Below are positions 15,827 through 24,628 of a stretch of 57,610 bases of DNA, one piece after another. A model generated the notes under the pieces. The model had not been told where the DNA came from, did no database searches, and was given only the letters and a program-made list of their open reading frames with translations. Every line of letters starts with the position of its first letter. Position 1 is the first letter of the stretch. The stretch covers positions 1 through 57,610 of the forward strand of contig CAUORE010000010.1 in the NCBI GenBank assembly GCA_963506915.1, written 5' to 3'. The position numbers and the translations under genes were made by a program. The stretch comes from JABCPE02 sp963506915. Its GTDB lineage: Bacteria; Bacteroidota; Bacteroidia; Flavobacteriales; Weeksellaceae.

Positions 15827-18800
15827 TTATTCATCAAAATAAATAAGCTTTGTCTCTATCACCTTTTTGCCAGTTTTTTCTAAGGCATTTTGGTAATCTG
15901 TCACCTGTTTTTGGTGTTTTTCTCTTTCTTCTTCACCTGTTTTGAAATCAACGATAATGTAGCCTTCCTCCGTTTTTATGACACGGTCTGGTCGGTAGAA
16001 TTTTTGCTCTCCATCCTCCAAAGTGATGAGGATTTCTCTTTCATTGATGATTTCTTTCTCATTTCCACTGAAATATGGAGCGTATTTTTCATCGTTTAGA
16101 ACTGGCGAAATTTTGTTTGCGATGATTTCTTTTTCTTTCTCAGTAATCGTTCCCGAGCGTAAAAAGCTTTCCAAGACCTTCTCCATATCATCCTTGTGGT
16201 TTATCTTCGCTAAAATATCATGAATGAGAAGGCCCATTCTTGTTTTCTCTTTTCGTTTCTGGTAGCTTTTGGATGGCGTGGCGATTTGGATATTAGCCAG
16301 CGATTCTCCTTGTTTGTGGATGGATGAGATGCTCATCGTAGCCCATTCTTTTTTCTTTTGTTTGGTTTTTTTTCTGAGCAGATCTTTATTTGTTTCAAAT
16401 AAATCAAAGTTGTCCACATTTTCCATATTGTATTGATTTACAAAGTCAAATATTTCCAAATGATTTGCCGAATTGCTCGGCTTTTGCAGATAAAGGAAAA
16501 GCTGTTCCACAGGGCGTGTGGTGGCTACATACTGCACACAGAGGCGGTCTATGAAGTTTTTATAGACATTCTCGCTGTTGAATATTTGGATGTCTTCATC
16601 GTAGGTTTCTAAACCTTTATCAAAGCCCGAAATATTCACCGCGCTGAGAGCATTTTCTCCCTCCAAGTCATACCATTCCGTGAATTTGGAATCTTGGCTT
16701 TTGTTTTCCATCGGCAGGAAGACCACGGGAAACTCCAGTCCTTTGGCTTTGTGGATGGTCATTATCTGCACGGCATCTATATTTTCAGAGGCTTGGATGG
16801 AGATGTTTTTGCCTTCTTCTTCCCAGAATTTTAGGAAATCTTTCAGGGTCATTCCTGTGTTTTGGGAAAAACCGTAGAGCATTTCTAAGAAATTGAGAAT
16901 GAAGTCCATTTCCTTGTCTTCGGCAGAAAATTCATAAACGAAATGTTCTATGAAGTTGTAAAGATTGAGATTCGGGATATGGGAATGCGCCAAATCCAGC
17001 CCGTATCTTTTTTTGATAAAGTCAAATAATTCCTTCTGCTCTTCAATAGCCAAAATCTCCAGCATCTCTACCGAAAAATCATTGATTTTGATTCGCCCTA
17101 AATCACTGAGATAGTAGAACAGCATCACCAGAAATTTCTTGCTTTTCGGTGTGGCTGTCCAGTTTAGAAATTCTATCAGAGCATTCAGAGTTTTAGAGAG
17201 ATTGAGGGTAAGCCCTCTTTCGGAGATGGTTTTTATAAAGGTTTTTTCTCCATTGTAAAACACTTCTCTGCTTCCCAAAAGCTGAGAATAGTTGAATATA
17301 TCATTATTCCCTCTGCACAAGATGGTAATATCCGAGAATTTAAAGCCATTATCCAAACACTGCTGGATGTCCTGCTGCATCTGGTCTGCGGTATCTTGGT
17401 AGAAATCCTCTTTTTTGGCGTTTTCTATCAGATTTACTCTTACTCTTCCGTCGATATTGGTTTTGGCTTCCTGCTGGGCTTTCTCGCCGAAAATTTCTTT
17501 ATGCTCAAAATCTCCCTGCTCGGATATGTATTGGTAAAGTTCATTATTAAACCTTACGATGTTCCTCGCACTTCGGTAGTTTTCTTTTAGCGAAATGACA
17601 TTGGCAGGGACGGGCGCATTTTCTTTATGGTTGATGATGTTCAGCATCAGCTGGCTCTCTCCGCCTCGGAAGCGGTAAATACTCTGTTTAGGGTCTCCCA
17701 CAAGGGTAAAACTGGTATTATCCGAAGAAATTGTGTGGTCTCGCAGCGGCAGGAAATTCTGCCATTGCAGCGCCGAAGTATCCTGAAACTCATCAAAGAA
17801 GTAGTGCAGATACCGAGTTCCCACTTTTTCGTAAATGAAAGCTGAAGGCTCATTTTTCAGGTTTTCATTGATGATAATATTAAATTTAGAAAGCAAAACC
17901 AAATCATTTTCTTCCTCTATTTTGGCAAGTTCATCTTGGATTTCCTTATTTACCCGAAGCGGAAGCAGAGCGTGAAGTATTTTTTCTTTTTTCTGTGTCA
18001 GGATATAATTGCTGATGAGGTTTCTCCTGCTTTCCATCAAAAAGCTGAGAATGTCAAAAATATCCTGCTCCTTGTGTTTTGACTTAGATGAAGCGCCTTT
18101 TTCAAAGACTGCCAGCGCAGATTCTTCATTCGATGGGAAAGGGAAATCTTTTCGCTCCTTGTTGTAGAACTTAGCCACTTCATGGAAAAACTTGGCAATG
18201 CTGTTTCTCCCTCCGCCAGAGAAATCCTCTATTTCTAGCCCTCTTTCTTTGATAAGCGAAATAGCCTTCTGCGCTGTTTCTATAGAGGCTTTTTTGATTT
18301 CGGTGAGGTTTTTTCTGATGTTGTTTTTGGTGTTTTCGTAGGCTTCCCAGTCAAAATCTTTATTCTCCAAAAGCCTTTTATAGTGGATATCTTTTACAAA
18401 TTCCTTTGCCGATTGGTAGAGCGTTTGGCTCAGATTTACCCGCTCGTTATTATCCAAACTATAATTCACAAAGTCTATGAAAGTCTCCGATACCTTTTTG
18501 TCTCCGCCTATCTTGTCCAGCATCTGGTCTACGGCTTCTATCAAGTATGGTTCGGGCTGAATTTCCAAATTAAAATTCTGCGCTAGTCCCAGCTCGTAGG
18601 AAAAAGAACGCACCAATTTAGAATTAAATCTATCTATCGTGCCGATGTTCAGCATGGAGTAATGGTGTAGAATATAGTCCAGAACCGCTTGGGAACGGCG
18701 GTGCAGTTCATCGATAGGAATATTTTTGCCTTGTTGGCGGAATTTTTCCTGTATGTCCAGCAGTTCATGGCATTGGGCATAGTTTTCAGCCGTGAATTTT

Positions 18801-18988
18801 CCCAGCCACTGGAGTATTCGCTCTTTCATCTCATTGGCTGCCTTATTGGTAAAAGTAAGGGCAATGATGTGCCGAACAGCATCTGGCTCGCTGGGATTTT
18901 CCAGACAAAGCATTAGAAGTCTCTGTACGAGGGTATAAGTTTTGCCCGATCCAGCCGAGGCATTGATGACAGTATAAGTAGATTTCAT
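15827..18988 (-). CDS. UvrD/RecB-like helicase with C-terminal PD-(D/E)XK nuclease (AddA-like)
   Basis: About 1053-residue superfamily 1A helicase-nuclease. Walker A ASAGSGKT is near residue 12, motif II DEFQDTS near 400, motif III GDPKQSIYRFRGG, motif V TIHKAKGLEFP near 748 and motif VI YVATTRP. A C-terminal PD-(D/E)XK domain has RPDRV...VDFKTG near 1014 and QVTDYQNAL. This is the layout of AddA/RecB subunits that process double-strand breaks. The start at 18988 (MKSTYTVINASAGS) is chosen because the 16 upstream residues are a poly-Phe/Leu leader not expected in the family. No AddB-like partner lies next to it in this window. Confidence 0.9.
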   Translation of the reverse strand: MKSTYTVINASAGSGKTYTLVQRLLMLCLENPSEPDAVRHIIALTFTNKAANEMKERILQWLGKFTAENYAQCHELLDIQEKFRQQGKNIPIDELHRRSQAVLDYILHHYSMLNIGTIDRFNSKLVRSFSYELGLAQNFNLEIQPEPYLIEAVDQMLDKIGGDKKVSETFIDFVNYSLDNNERVNLSQTLYQSAKEFVKDIHYKRLLENKDFDWEAYENTKNNIRKNLTEIKKASIETAQKAISLIKERGLEIEDFSGGGRNSIAKFFHEVAKFYNKERKDFPFPSNEESALAVFEKGASSKSKHKEQDIFDILSFLMESRRNLISNYILTQKKEKILHALLPLRVNKEIQDELAKIEEENDLVLLSKFNIIINENLKNEPSAFIYEKVGTRYLHYFFDEFQDTSALQWQNFLPLRDHTISSDNTSFTLVGDPKQSIYRFRGGESQLMLNIINHKENAPVPANVISLKENYRSARNIVRFNNELYQYISEQGDFEHKEIFGEKAQQEAKTNIDGRVRVNLIENAKKEDFYQDTADQMQQDIQQCLDNGFKFSDITILCRGNNDIFNYSQLLGSREVFYNGEKTFIKTISERGLTLNLSKTLNALIEFLNWTATPKSKKFLVMLFYYLSDLGRIKINDFSVEMLEILAIEEQKELFDFIKKRYGLDLAHSHIPNLNLYNFIEHFVYEFSAEDKEMDFILNFLEMLYGFSQNTGMTLKDFLKFWEEEGKNISIQASENIDAVQIMTIHKAKGLEFPVVFLPMENKSQDSKFTEWYDLEGENALSAVNISGFDKGLETYDEDIQIFNSENVYKNFIDRLCVQYVATTRPVEQLFLYLQKPSNSANHLEIFDFVNQYNMENVDNFDLFETNKDLLRKKTKQKKKEWATMSISSIHKQGESLANIQIATPSKSYQKRKEKTRMGLLIHDILAKINHKDDMEKVLESFLRSGTITEKEKEIIANKISPVLNDEKYAPYFSGNEKEIINEREILITLEDGEQKFYRPDRVIKTEEGYIIVDFKTGEEEREKHQKQVTDYQNALEKTGKKVIETKLIYFDE

Positions 18989-19071
18989 TTTCAGGAAAAA
19001 TTTTCTCAAAAGTAAGTAAAAAAAAAATCCCTTCAAATAGAAAATAATTTTTAGAATTCATAGGTTTTCGT

Positions 19072-19079
19072 TAGATTTG
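19072..19079 (+). promoter_or_regulatory. -7 box for eno
   Basis: TAGATTTG is a perfect TAnnTTTG match, with a predicted leader of about 37 nt before the eno ATG at 19122. The -33 region has only T-rich sequence. Confidence 0.6.
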
Positions 19080-19121
19080 TGAAACGAATAAAAATTAATT
19101 ATAACATTAAAAAATATTAAA

Positions 19122-20414
19122 ATGGGATTTATTTCATTCATCGAAGCAAGACAGATTTTAGACTCTCGTGGTAATCCTACTGTGGAGGTAGATGTATTTA
19201 CAGATAGCGGTGCCATGGGGCGCGCAGCAGTGCCTTCTGGGGCGTCCACTGGGGAACATGAGGCGGTGGAACTTCGTGACGGCGGTGCAGAGTTTTTAGG
19301 AAAAGGCGTGGAAAAAGCCGTAGAAAATGTAAGGGAAATCATCGCTCCTGAAATCATCGGGCTTCCTGTCACTCAGCAGAACCTCATCGACCAAATCATG
19401 ATAGAGGCTGATGGAACTAAGAATAAAGGGAAACTCGGGGCTAATGCTATTCTTGGTGTTTCTCTGGCAGTGGCAAGAGCCGCAGCGGCGCACCTTAGAA
19501 TGCCTCTTTATAAATATGTGGGTGGTGTAAATGCCAATACTCTGCCTGTTCCGATGATGAATGTCATCAATGGAGGTTCTCACTCTGATGCTCCCATCGC
19601 GTTCCAAGAGTTTATGATTATGCCAGTGAAGGCAGATTCTTTCTCACATGCTCTTAGGAAAGGAACAGAAATTTTCCATCATTTGAAATCTATTCTTAAA
19701 GCTAGAGGGCTTTCTACAGCAGTGGGTGATGAGGGAGGTTTTGCACCGACTTTCAAGGGAACGGAAGATGCTCTGGATACTTTGCTCCAAGCGATAGAAA
19801 AAGCAGGATACAGACCTGGGGATGATATTATGCTGGCATTGGACTGCGCTTCTTCGGAGTTTTATAAAGATGGAGTTTATGATTATAGAAAATTTGAAGG
19901 AGAGAACGGAGCTTACCGCACGAGAGAAGAGCAGGTTTCTTACTTGGCAGAACTGACACAGAAATACCCGATTATTTCCATAGAAGACGGAATGCAGGAA
20001 GATGACTGGGAGGGCTGGAAGCTCTTGACAGACAAAATAGGTGACAGAGTGCAGTTGGTAGGAGATGACCTTTTCGTGACGAATGTAGAGCGACTTTCAC
20101 AAGGGATAAAACAAGGAGTAGCCAATTCTATTTTGGTGAAAGTAAACCAAATTGGTTCTCTTTCTGAAACGATGGCTGCCGTGCAGATGGCTCAGCATAA
20201 CAAATATACTTCAGTAATGTCCCACCGCTCAGGAGAAACGGAAGACTCTACCATAGCAGACCTTGCTGTAGCGATGAACTGCGGACAAATCAAAACAGGT
20301 TCGGCTTCCCGTTCAGACAGAATGGCGAAATACAATCAGCTACTAAGAATAGAAGAAACTCTTGGTGAAACGGCGATTTTTCCAGGGATGGATGCCTTTA
20401 AAATCAAGAGATAA
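19122..20414 (+). CDS. eno: Enolase (phosphopyruvate hydratase)
   Basis: 430-residue glycolytic enolase, converting 2-phosphoglycerate to phosphoenolpyruvate. Full-length and canonical: ARQILDSRGNPTVEVDV at the N-terminus, AVGDEGGFAP with the catalytic Glu, LALDCASSEF and SIEDGMQEDDW for Mg-binding residues, ILVKVNQIGSL with the catalytic Lys, and the signature SHRSGETED. The final residues GMDAFKIKR are encoded by sequence that is partly duplicated 350 bp downstream. It is divergent from the helicase gene. Confidence 0.98.
   Translation: MGFISFIEARQILDSRGNPTVEVDVFTDSGAMGRAAVPSGASTGEHEAVELRDGGAEFLGKGVEKAVENVREIIAPEIIGLPVTQQNLIDQIMIEADGTKNKGKLGANAILGVSLAVARAAAAHLRMPLYKYVGGVNANTLPVPMMNVINGGSHSDAPIAFQEFMIMPVKADSFSHALRKGTEIFHHLKSILKARGLSTAVGDEGGFAPTFKGTEDALDTLLQAIEKAGYRPGDDIMLALDCASSEFYKDGVYDYRKFEGENGAYRTREEQVSYLAELTQKYPIISIEDGMQEDDWEGWKLLTDKIGDRVQLVGDDLFVTNVERLSQGIKQGVANSILVKVNQIGSLSETMAAVQMAQHNKYTSVMSHRSGETEDSTIADLAVAMNCGQIKTGSASRSDRMAKYNQLLRIEETLGETAIFPGMDAFKIKR
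20386..20414 (+). repeat. Direct repeat copy 1 (eno 3' end)
   Basis: The last 29 bases of eno contain TGGATGCCTTTAAAA (20390-20404), which recurs exactly at 20744-20758. This copy is the functional coding one. Confidence 0.75.
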
Positions 20415-20425
20415 AAATTAAATTC

Positions 20426-20704
20426 ATGAATAAAATGGAAAATCAAAATTTTCAAAATCCTTCGCCTATTTATCGAGATAATAAAAAAGTCTTAGCAGGA
20501 GTTTTAGCTATCATGTTAGGAGGTTTTGGTATTCATAAATTTATTTTAGGATACACCAAAGAGGGAGTTCTTCAAATATTAATGAGTTTTTTCTCATGTG
20601 GATTAGCGAGTGTTATTCCTTTTGTAGAAGGGATAATTTATCTTACAAAATCTGATGAGGAATTTTACCAAATTTATCAAGTAGGAAGAAGACCTTGGTT
20701 TTAA
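20426..20704 (+). CDS. TM2-domain membrane protein
   Basis: 92-residue protein with a TM2 domain: two hydrophobic helices (about 24-42 and 48-75) joined by the typical short turn GGFGIHKFILGYTKEGVLQ. TM2 proteins are small inner-membrane proteins of unsettled function. A downstream in-frame ATG at codon 4 (MENQNFQ) could be the real start. It lies 11 bases after eno and is followed by a second, degenerate copy of the eno 3' end, suggesting it was inserted or duplicated into this site. Confidence 0.85.
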   Translation: MNKMENQNFQNPSPIYRDNKKVLAGVLAIMLGGFGIHKFILGYTKEGVLQILMSFFSCGLASVIPFVEGIIYLTKSDEEFYQIYQVGRRPWF

Positions 20705-20737
20705 GATGATAATCCAAAATAAATAAAGGATTTCTTT

Positions 20738-20770
20738 GAGGATTGGATGCCTTTAAAAAATAAAAGATAA
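20738..20770 (+). repeat. Direct repeat copy 2 (eno 3' end remnant)
   Basis: Non-coding copy that shares 15 exact bases with the eno terminus and the general form GGATG...TTTAAAA...AAGAT/AAAGATAA. In one frame it still reads Gly-Leu-Asp-Ala-Phe-Lys-Lys-stop, like the enolase end Gly-Met-Asp-Ala-Phe-Lys. It flanks the TM2 gene. Confidence 0.7.
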
Positions 20771-21348
20771 TGAAAAGAAGATTAGTATTATTTCTGATGC
20801 TCATGGTTCAGTTTTTCATGGCGCAGAAAAAAGCGGAAGATTATCTTCATTTAGGAGATAAATATAGATTTGATAATAAGGATTATAAACTGGTATGGAG
20901 TTCTCATCCAGCGAGTAATTTCTACAAGCAGGAGTATATCTTGCCAAACGAAAATGTAGAAAAGTATAAGAGACTGATTCTGATAGATTTCATAGAGGGA
21001 GATCTGAATCCAAAGGATGTACTGAGCGGCCTTGCCAATAGTTTGGAGAACAGCAAGAAGCAAAATCCTGTTATAAATTATAAAGTTTATGAAAAAAATA
21101 ATGAATACATGATTGACTTTATAATGAGCGAAAACTCTCAGGATGGAAAGGAAATTCTTATTCTAGAAAGAAATGTTTATCGATATTTTAGAATAAATAC
21201 ACCGAAGAGAAAGGGCGTTTTACTTTTCGGCGTTAGTGATAGAGCATACACTAAAAAAGAGATGGACAATATGTTTTCTGTCTTGAAAAACAAAAAACTT
21301 GATTTAGTAAATAAAGTAATCCAAATAGAAGTTCCTAAAATAAAATAA
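20770..21348 (+). CDS. Hypothetical secreted protein
   Basis: 192-residue protein with an N-terminal signal peptide (MKRRLVLFLMLMVQFFMAQ, no lipobox Cys) and a mature part of about 173 residues without membrane helices. I do not recognise a domain. The mature region is rich in Lys, Glu, Asn and Tyr, typical of periplasmic or secreted flavobacterial proteins. It starts right after the eno-tail remnant and may be read with the TM2 gene; 51 bases separate it from the amidinotransferase-fold gene. Confidence 0.7.
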   Translation: MKRRLVLFLMLMVQFFMAQKKAEDYLHLGDKYRFDNKDYKLVWSSHPASNFYKQEYILPNENVEKYKRLILIDFIEGDLNPKDVLSGLANSLENSKKQNPVINYKVYEKNNEYMIDFIMSENSQDGKEILILERNVYRYFRINTPKRKGVLLFGVSDRAYTKKEMDNMFSVLKNKKLDLVNKVIQIEVPKIK

Positions 21349-21399
21349 CTTTTAAGGAAGGAAAATAATAGGTCTTTTCTTACATTATAGCAAAAAATT

Positions 21400-22314
21400 A
21401 TGAAACTAAATATAAATAACGAAACAGGAAAATTAAAATCTGTAGTTCTTGGTCAGCCAGTATCTATGGGTGCAGACCCTACTCTGGAGGAAAGCTATGA
21501 TGCGAAATCATACCATACCATCCAGCAGGGTGTCTATCCAAAGGAAGAAGATATTATCAATGAAATGACTGAGTTTGAAAAAGTTCTCAAGAAATATGAT
21601 GTGGAGGTTATTCGTCCAGATATTATCAAAGATTACAATCAGGTCTTCGCGCGAGATGTGGCGTTTGTCATAGAAGATAAGATGATATTGTCTAACCTTA
21701 TTCCAGACAGAGCCGATGAACAGGAGGCTTATTCCAAAATATTCGAACAAGTGGAGTGGCGTAAAATCATCAACCTGCCAGATACAGCCCACATAGAAGG
21801 GGGAGATGTGATAGTATGGAATGATTTTCTATTCATAGGAACTTGTTTTAGTGAGGATTATAGAAATTTCAAAACGGCAAGAACTAACGAATACGCCATA
21901 GAAATTCTTAAAGAATATTTCCCTAAAAAAAGGATAATAGACCTAGAACTAAAAAAGAATGACACTGTTCCGTATGAAGGTATTTTACATCTGGACTGTA
22001 CATTTAATCCCGTAGGAAAGGACAAATGCATCATCTACAAAGATGGATTCGTGGATGAGAGCGATTACAGACTGATTTTGGATATTTTTGGGGAAGAAAA
22101 TTGTTTCCATGTTACCAAAGAAGAAATGTTTGATATGAATCCTAATGTTTTTTCGATTTCGCCAGAAGTAGTCGTTTCAGATGTGGCTTTCACGAGGATG
22201 AACAGACACTTACAAGATGTTTGGAATATTAAAGTAGAAGAAATCCCTTATCGTGAGATTTCCAAAATGGGAGGGCTTTTAAGATGCTCCACTATGCCGC
22301 TGGTAAGGGAATAA
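21400..22314 (+). CDS. Guanidine-modifying superfamily hydrolase (arginine deiminase/DDAH-like amidinotransferase fold)
   Basis: 304-residue beta/alpha-propeller enzyme. Active-site landmarks are all present: FARDVAF near residue 85, HIEGGDVIVW near 131, GILHLDCTF for the catalytic His near 198, and the C-terminal nucleophile in RCSTMPL (Cys296). Such enzymes act on arginine, methylarginine or citrulline-like compounds. It sits 12 bases upstream of ctlX, a member of the same fold, and the pair probably works in one arginine/citrulline pathway. The exact substrate cannot be fixed from the sequence. Confidence 0.85.
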   Translation: MKLNINNETGKLKSVVLGQPVSMGADPTLEESYDAKSYHTIQQGVYPKEEDIINEMTEFEKVLKKYDVEVIRPDIIKDYNQVFARDVAFVIEDKMILSNLIPDRADEQEAYSKIFEQVEWRKIINLPDTAHIEGGDVIVWNDFLFIGTCFSEDYRNFKTARTNEYAIEILKEYFPKKRIIDLELKKNDTVPYEGILHLDCTFNPVGKDKCIIYKDGFVDESDYRLILDIFGEENCFHVTKEEMFDMNPNVFSISPEVVVSDVAFTRMNRHLQDVWNIKVEEIPYREISKMGGLLRCSTMPLVRE

Positions 22315-22326
22315 AAAATAGAGAAA

Positions 22327-23250
22327 ATGCAGACAACCAACACCGTTCTTATGATAGAGCCTGTGGCGTTTGGCTATAATGCCCAGACTGCTGAGAACAA
22401 CTATTTTCAAATAAACTCCGAGAACGAAAATACTCAGCTGAAAGCCTTGGCTGAGTTTAATGCTTTTGTGGAAAAACTTCGCTCTCATGGAATCAATGTT
22501 ATCGTGGTTAAAGACACTCTGGAACCACATACGCCAGATTCTATTTTCCCAAATAACTGGGTGAGTTTCAGCCCAGAGGGAAGGGTAGTTCTCTATCCTA
22601 TGTTCGCACCGAACCGAAGAGACGAACGCCGAATGGACATCATAGAAAAGATGAAAAATGAAGGTTTTGAGGTGAAAGAAATCATAGATTTCACTCAGTC
22701 CGAAAAGGAAAATAAGTTTTTGGAAGGAACGGGGAGCATCATCTTTGACCAAGATAATAAGATAGCATACGGCTCAGTTTCTGTCCGTCTGGATGAGGAT
22801 TTGTTCCGTGAATTCTGCGCGAAAATCGGCTTTAAACCTATTGTTTTTCATTCGTATCAGACCATAGACCACCAGCGTATGCCTATCTATCATACTAATG
22901 TGATGATGTGTCTGGCGGATCAGTTTGCGGTGATTTGTCTCGATTGTATAGATGATGAAACGGAGCGACAACAAGTGATAGAAACGATAGAAAAATCAGG
23001 AAAAGAAATCATAGCCATCACCGAAGAGCAGATGCATAATTTTGCGGGAAATATGCTCCAGCTGCATAACGACAAAGGAGATAAGTTTTTGATAATGAGC
23101 CAGACGGCATACGGCTCACTCACGCAGGAGCAGATAAAAAATATTGAAAAATACAGCCAAATCATTTCTTCTGATTTGAGGACGATAGAAATTAACGGCG
23201 GCGGCGGTGCCAGATGTATGCTTGCAGAAGTGTTTTTACCAAAGAAATAG
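22327..23250 (+). CDS. ctlX: Citrulline-utilisation hydrolase CtlX
   Basis: 307-residue arginine-deiminase-related protein. Features of the CtlX family are TVLMIEPVAFGYNAQTAENN at the N-terminus, SIFPNNWVSF near residue 75, LEGTGSIIFD, YHTNVMMCL with the catalytic His, and the C-terminal GGGGARCMLAEVF with Cys297 as nucleophile. The family hydrolyses citrulline (ureido group) in bacteria that use it as a nitrogen source. It is co-transcribed with the amidinotransferase-fold gene before it and the DUF4253 gene 19 bases after it. Confidence 0.85.
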   Translation: MQTTNTVLMIEPVAFGYNAQTAENNYFQINSENENTQLKALAEFNAFVEKLRSHGINVIVVKDTLEPHTPDSIFPNNWVSFSPEGRVVLYPMFAPNRRDERRMDIIEKMKNEGFEVKEIIDFTQSEKENKFLEGTGSIIFDQDNKIAYGSVSVRLDEDLFREFCAKIGFKPIVFHSYQTIDHQRMPIYHTNVMMCLADQFAVICLDCIDDETERQQVIETIEKSGKEIIAITEEQMHNFAGNMLQLHNDKGDKFLIMSQTAYGSLTQEQIKNIEKYSQIISSDLRTIEINGGGGARCMLAEVFLPKK

Positions 23251-23268
23251 CAGAAAAAAGTTTTAGTC

Positions 23269-24024
23269 ATGACAGAAAACATCAAAAAGTTACAAGAGTT
23301 ATTGGACTGCGAGGTCATTCCAGTTGCCCAAAATACAGCCCCAAAACAATTGGTGGAAACTTATCTAAATCTTTGGCAGGAAGGCAAGGAGCAGAAATTC
23401 ACGCCTGTGATAGTGATGGCGGATGATATATTGCTTGAAAAATTTGAAATAGATTTGGAGGATTTGGACTTACCTTTTACAAAGGAAGGCATGAAGACTT
23501 ATCGTGAAAAAATCCTTGCTGAAGCACAGAAACTAAACGGAGCTGACTTCTATAAAGAAGAGAAAAAAGAGTTTTTGGGAGAGGTTTCTGCCGATGAAAT
23601 TCAGTGGGAAGTGCCAGAAGATGAAGAGCTGATGTTTAGTGCTTATTTGGACATTGACTATGATGATGAGAGCAAAAGCACGATAAAAAAGGATGTGGCC
23701 ATCGTAAAACTTCCGACAGAGAAATCCTATGAAGCCTTTGCATGGCTGCCGATGGGCGGGTTTAATGACTGTCCGCTTCCAGCTGAAATGACCGCGATGG
23801 CAAAATATTGGTATGAAAAACACGGAGCAGAGCTGGCGACAATCACTTATGACACGGCAGAATTTTATCTAAACCAGCCAGTTTCTGATAAAGAAGCCTT
23901 GGTGGAGCTTGCCGTAGAGCAGTATCTCTTTGATGTGGATATCGTGGAGCAGGGCGTGGGCGATGTGGAATCCCTCGTGGAGACGCTTTATCAAAATAAG
24001 CAGTGGTATTTTTGGTGGGATTAA
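23269..24024 (+). CDS. DUF4253-domain protein
   Basis: 251-residue acidic cytoplasmic protein matching DUF4253 as I remember it: the C-terminal half has AFAWLPMGGFNDCP and AKYWYEKHGAELATITYDTAEFY, and the protein ends with a Trp-rich QWYFWWD. The family's function is not established. It is the last gene of the ctlX operon, closed by a hairpin terminator. No signal peptide. Base composition is like the core genes and clearly less AT-rich than the genes that follow. Confidence 0.8.
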   Translation: MTENIKKLQELLDCEVIPVAQNTAPKQLVETYLNLWQEGKEQKFTPVIVMADDILLEKFEIDLEDLDLPFTKEGMKTYREKILAEAQKLNGADFYKEEKKEFLGEVSADEIQWEVPEDEELMFSAYLDIDYDDESKSTIKKDVAIVKLPTEKSYEAFAWLPMGGFNDCPLPAEMTAMAKYWYEKHGAELATITYDTAEFYLNQPVSDKEALVELAVEQYLFDVDIVEQGVGDVESLVETLYQNKQWYFWWD

Positions 24025-24057
24025 ACTAAAATGGGAAAAATGTAATATATCATAAAA

Positions 24058-24092
24058 GTGTTGGGTTTTATTCATATAAAATCCAACATTTT
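24058..24092 (+). terminator. Terminator hairpin after the ctlX-DUF4253 operon
   Basis: GTTGGGTTTTAT (24060-24071) pairs with ATAAAATCCAAC (24076-24087), one G-T pair and a TCAT loop, followed by ATTTT. Its 3' arm is also the start of the repeated intergenic element. Confidence 0.75.
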
Positions 24093-24105
24093 GATGAATA
24101 GGGAA
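24081..24105 (+). repeat. Intergenic repeat copy 1 (AT-rich small-gene array)
   Basis: 25-bp element of the form ATCCAACATTTTGAT(G/A)AATAGGGAA, 22 bases upstream of the first small lipoprotein gene. Copies 2 and 3 differ from it at one and two positions. Confidence 0.85.
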
Positions 24106-24127
24106 TAAAATATAAAAGTATAATATA

Positions 24128-24562
24128 ATGAAAAGAAAAATAAATAAACTACAAATAATACTAATTAGCTTTTTCCTTATTGGCTGCACCACACAAAAAA
24201 CGATTTCAGAGATTATTTACTTTTTACCTTCTTCTGTAAATGAAAAACTTAGTGAAGAAATTAAGAGAAGGGAAAAAGAAGTATATTTAGTATTAGACAA
24301 AGGAAATGAAGGAACTTATGTTATTTATATGAATAATAAGAATGTATCAGCACAAAAATTCTGGGTGGAAAATAGCAACAGAAAGGTTTATTTAGAAGGG
24401 AAATTAATTCCTCTCTATTTTTACTCTGATGAATACTTCTCCCATCCACAAGATAACATTCTTAAAAAAATAGAAAAAGAGGAAGAAATAAAAACAGTAT
24501 TGGTAAATAGAGAAAATTCTTTCCAGATAAAGTTTGACCTTGCTGGACAAATAGTAGAATAA
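24128..24562 (+). CDS. Hypothetical lipoprotein
   Basis: 144-residue protein with a type II signal peptide: hydrophobic h-region IILISFFLIG followed by Cys20 in LIGC. The mature part is hydrophilic, Lys/Glu-rich and probably mostly beta (KEVYLVLDKG, TYVIYMNNK). No family recognised. It is the first gene of an AT-rich array of small membrane-associated proteins; repeat copies lie on both sides. The AT content is visibly higher than in neighbouring core genes, which suggests acquired or fast-evolving DNA. Confidence 0.7.
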   Translation: MKRKINKLQIILISFFLIGCTTQKTISEIIYFLPSSVNEKLSEEIKRREKEVYLVLDKGNEGTYVIYMNNKNVSAQKFWVENSNRKVYLEGKLIPLYFYSDEYFSHPQDNILKKIEKEEEIKTVLVNRENSFQIKFDLAGQIVE

Positions 24563-24572
24563 GCAGGTGGTG

Positions 24573-24619
24573 TTTCAGATGTGCTTGGTTTAAAATCCAA
24601 CATTTTGATAAATAGGGAA
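24573..24619 (+). repeat. Intergenic repeat copy 2
   Basis: Contains the 25-bp core at 24595-24619 and, upstream, TTTCAGATGTGCTTGGTTTA, which is shared with copy 3. TTGG and CCAA arms could form a weak hairpin. Ends 9 bases before the next start codon. Confidence 0.85.
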
Positions 24620-24628
24620 AATAGTATA

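Noticed and set aside
18989..19036. N-terminal extension of the helicase-nuclease by 16 residues
   Set aside because: The added residues are a Phe/Leu-rich run not seen in the family; the ATG at 18988 directly precedes the conserved N-terminus.
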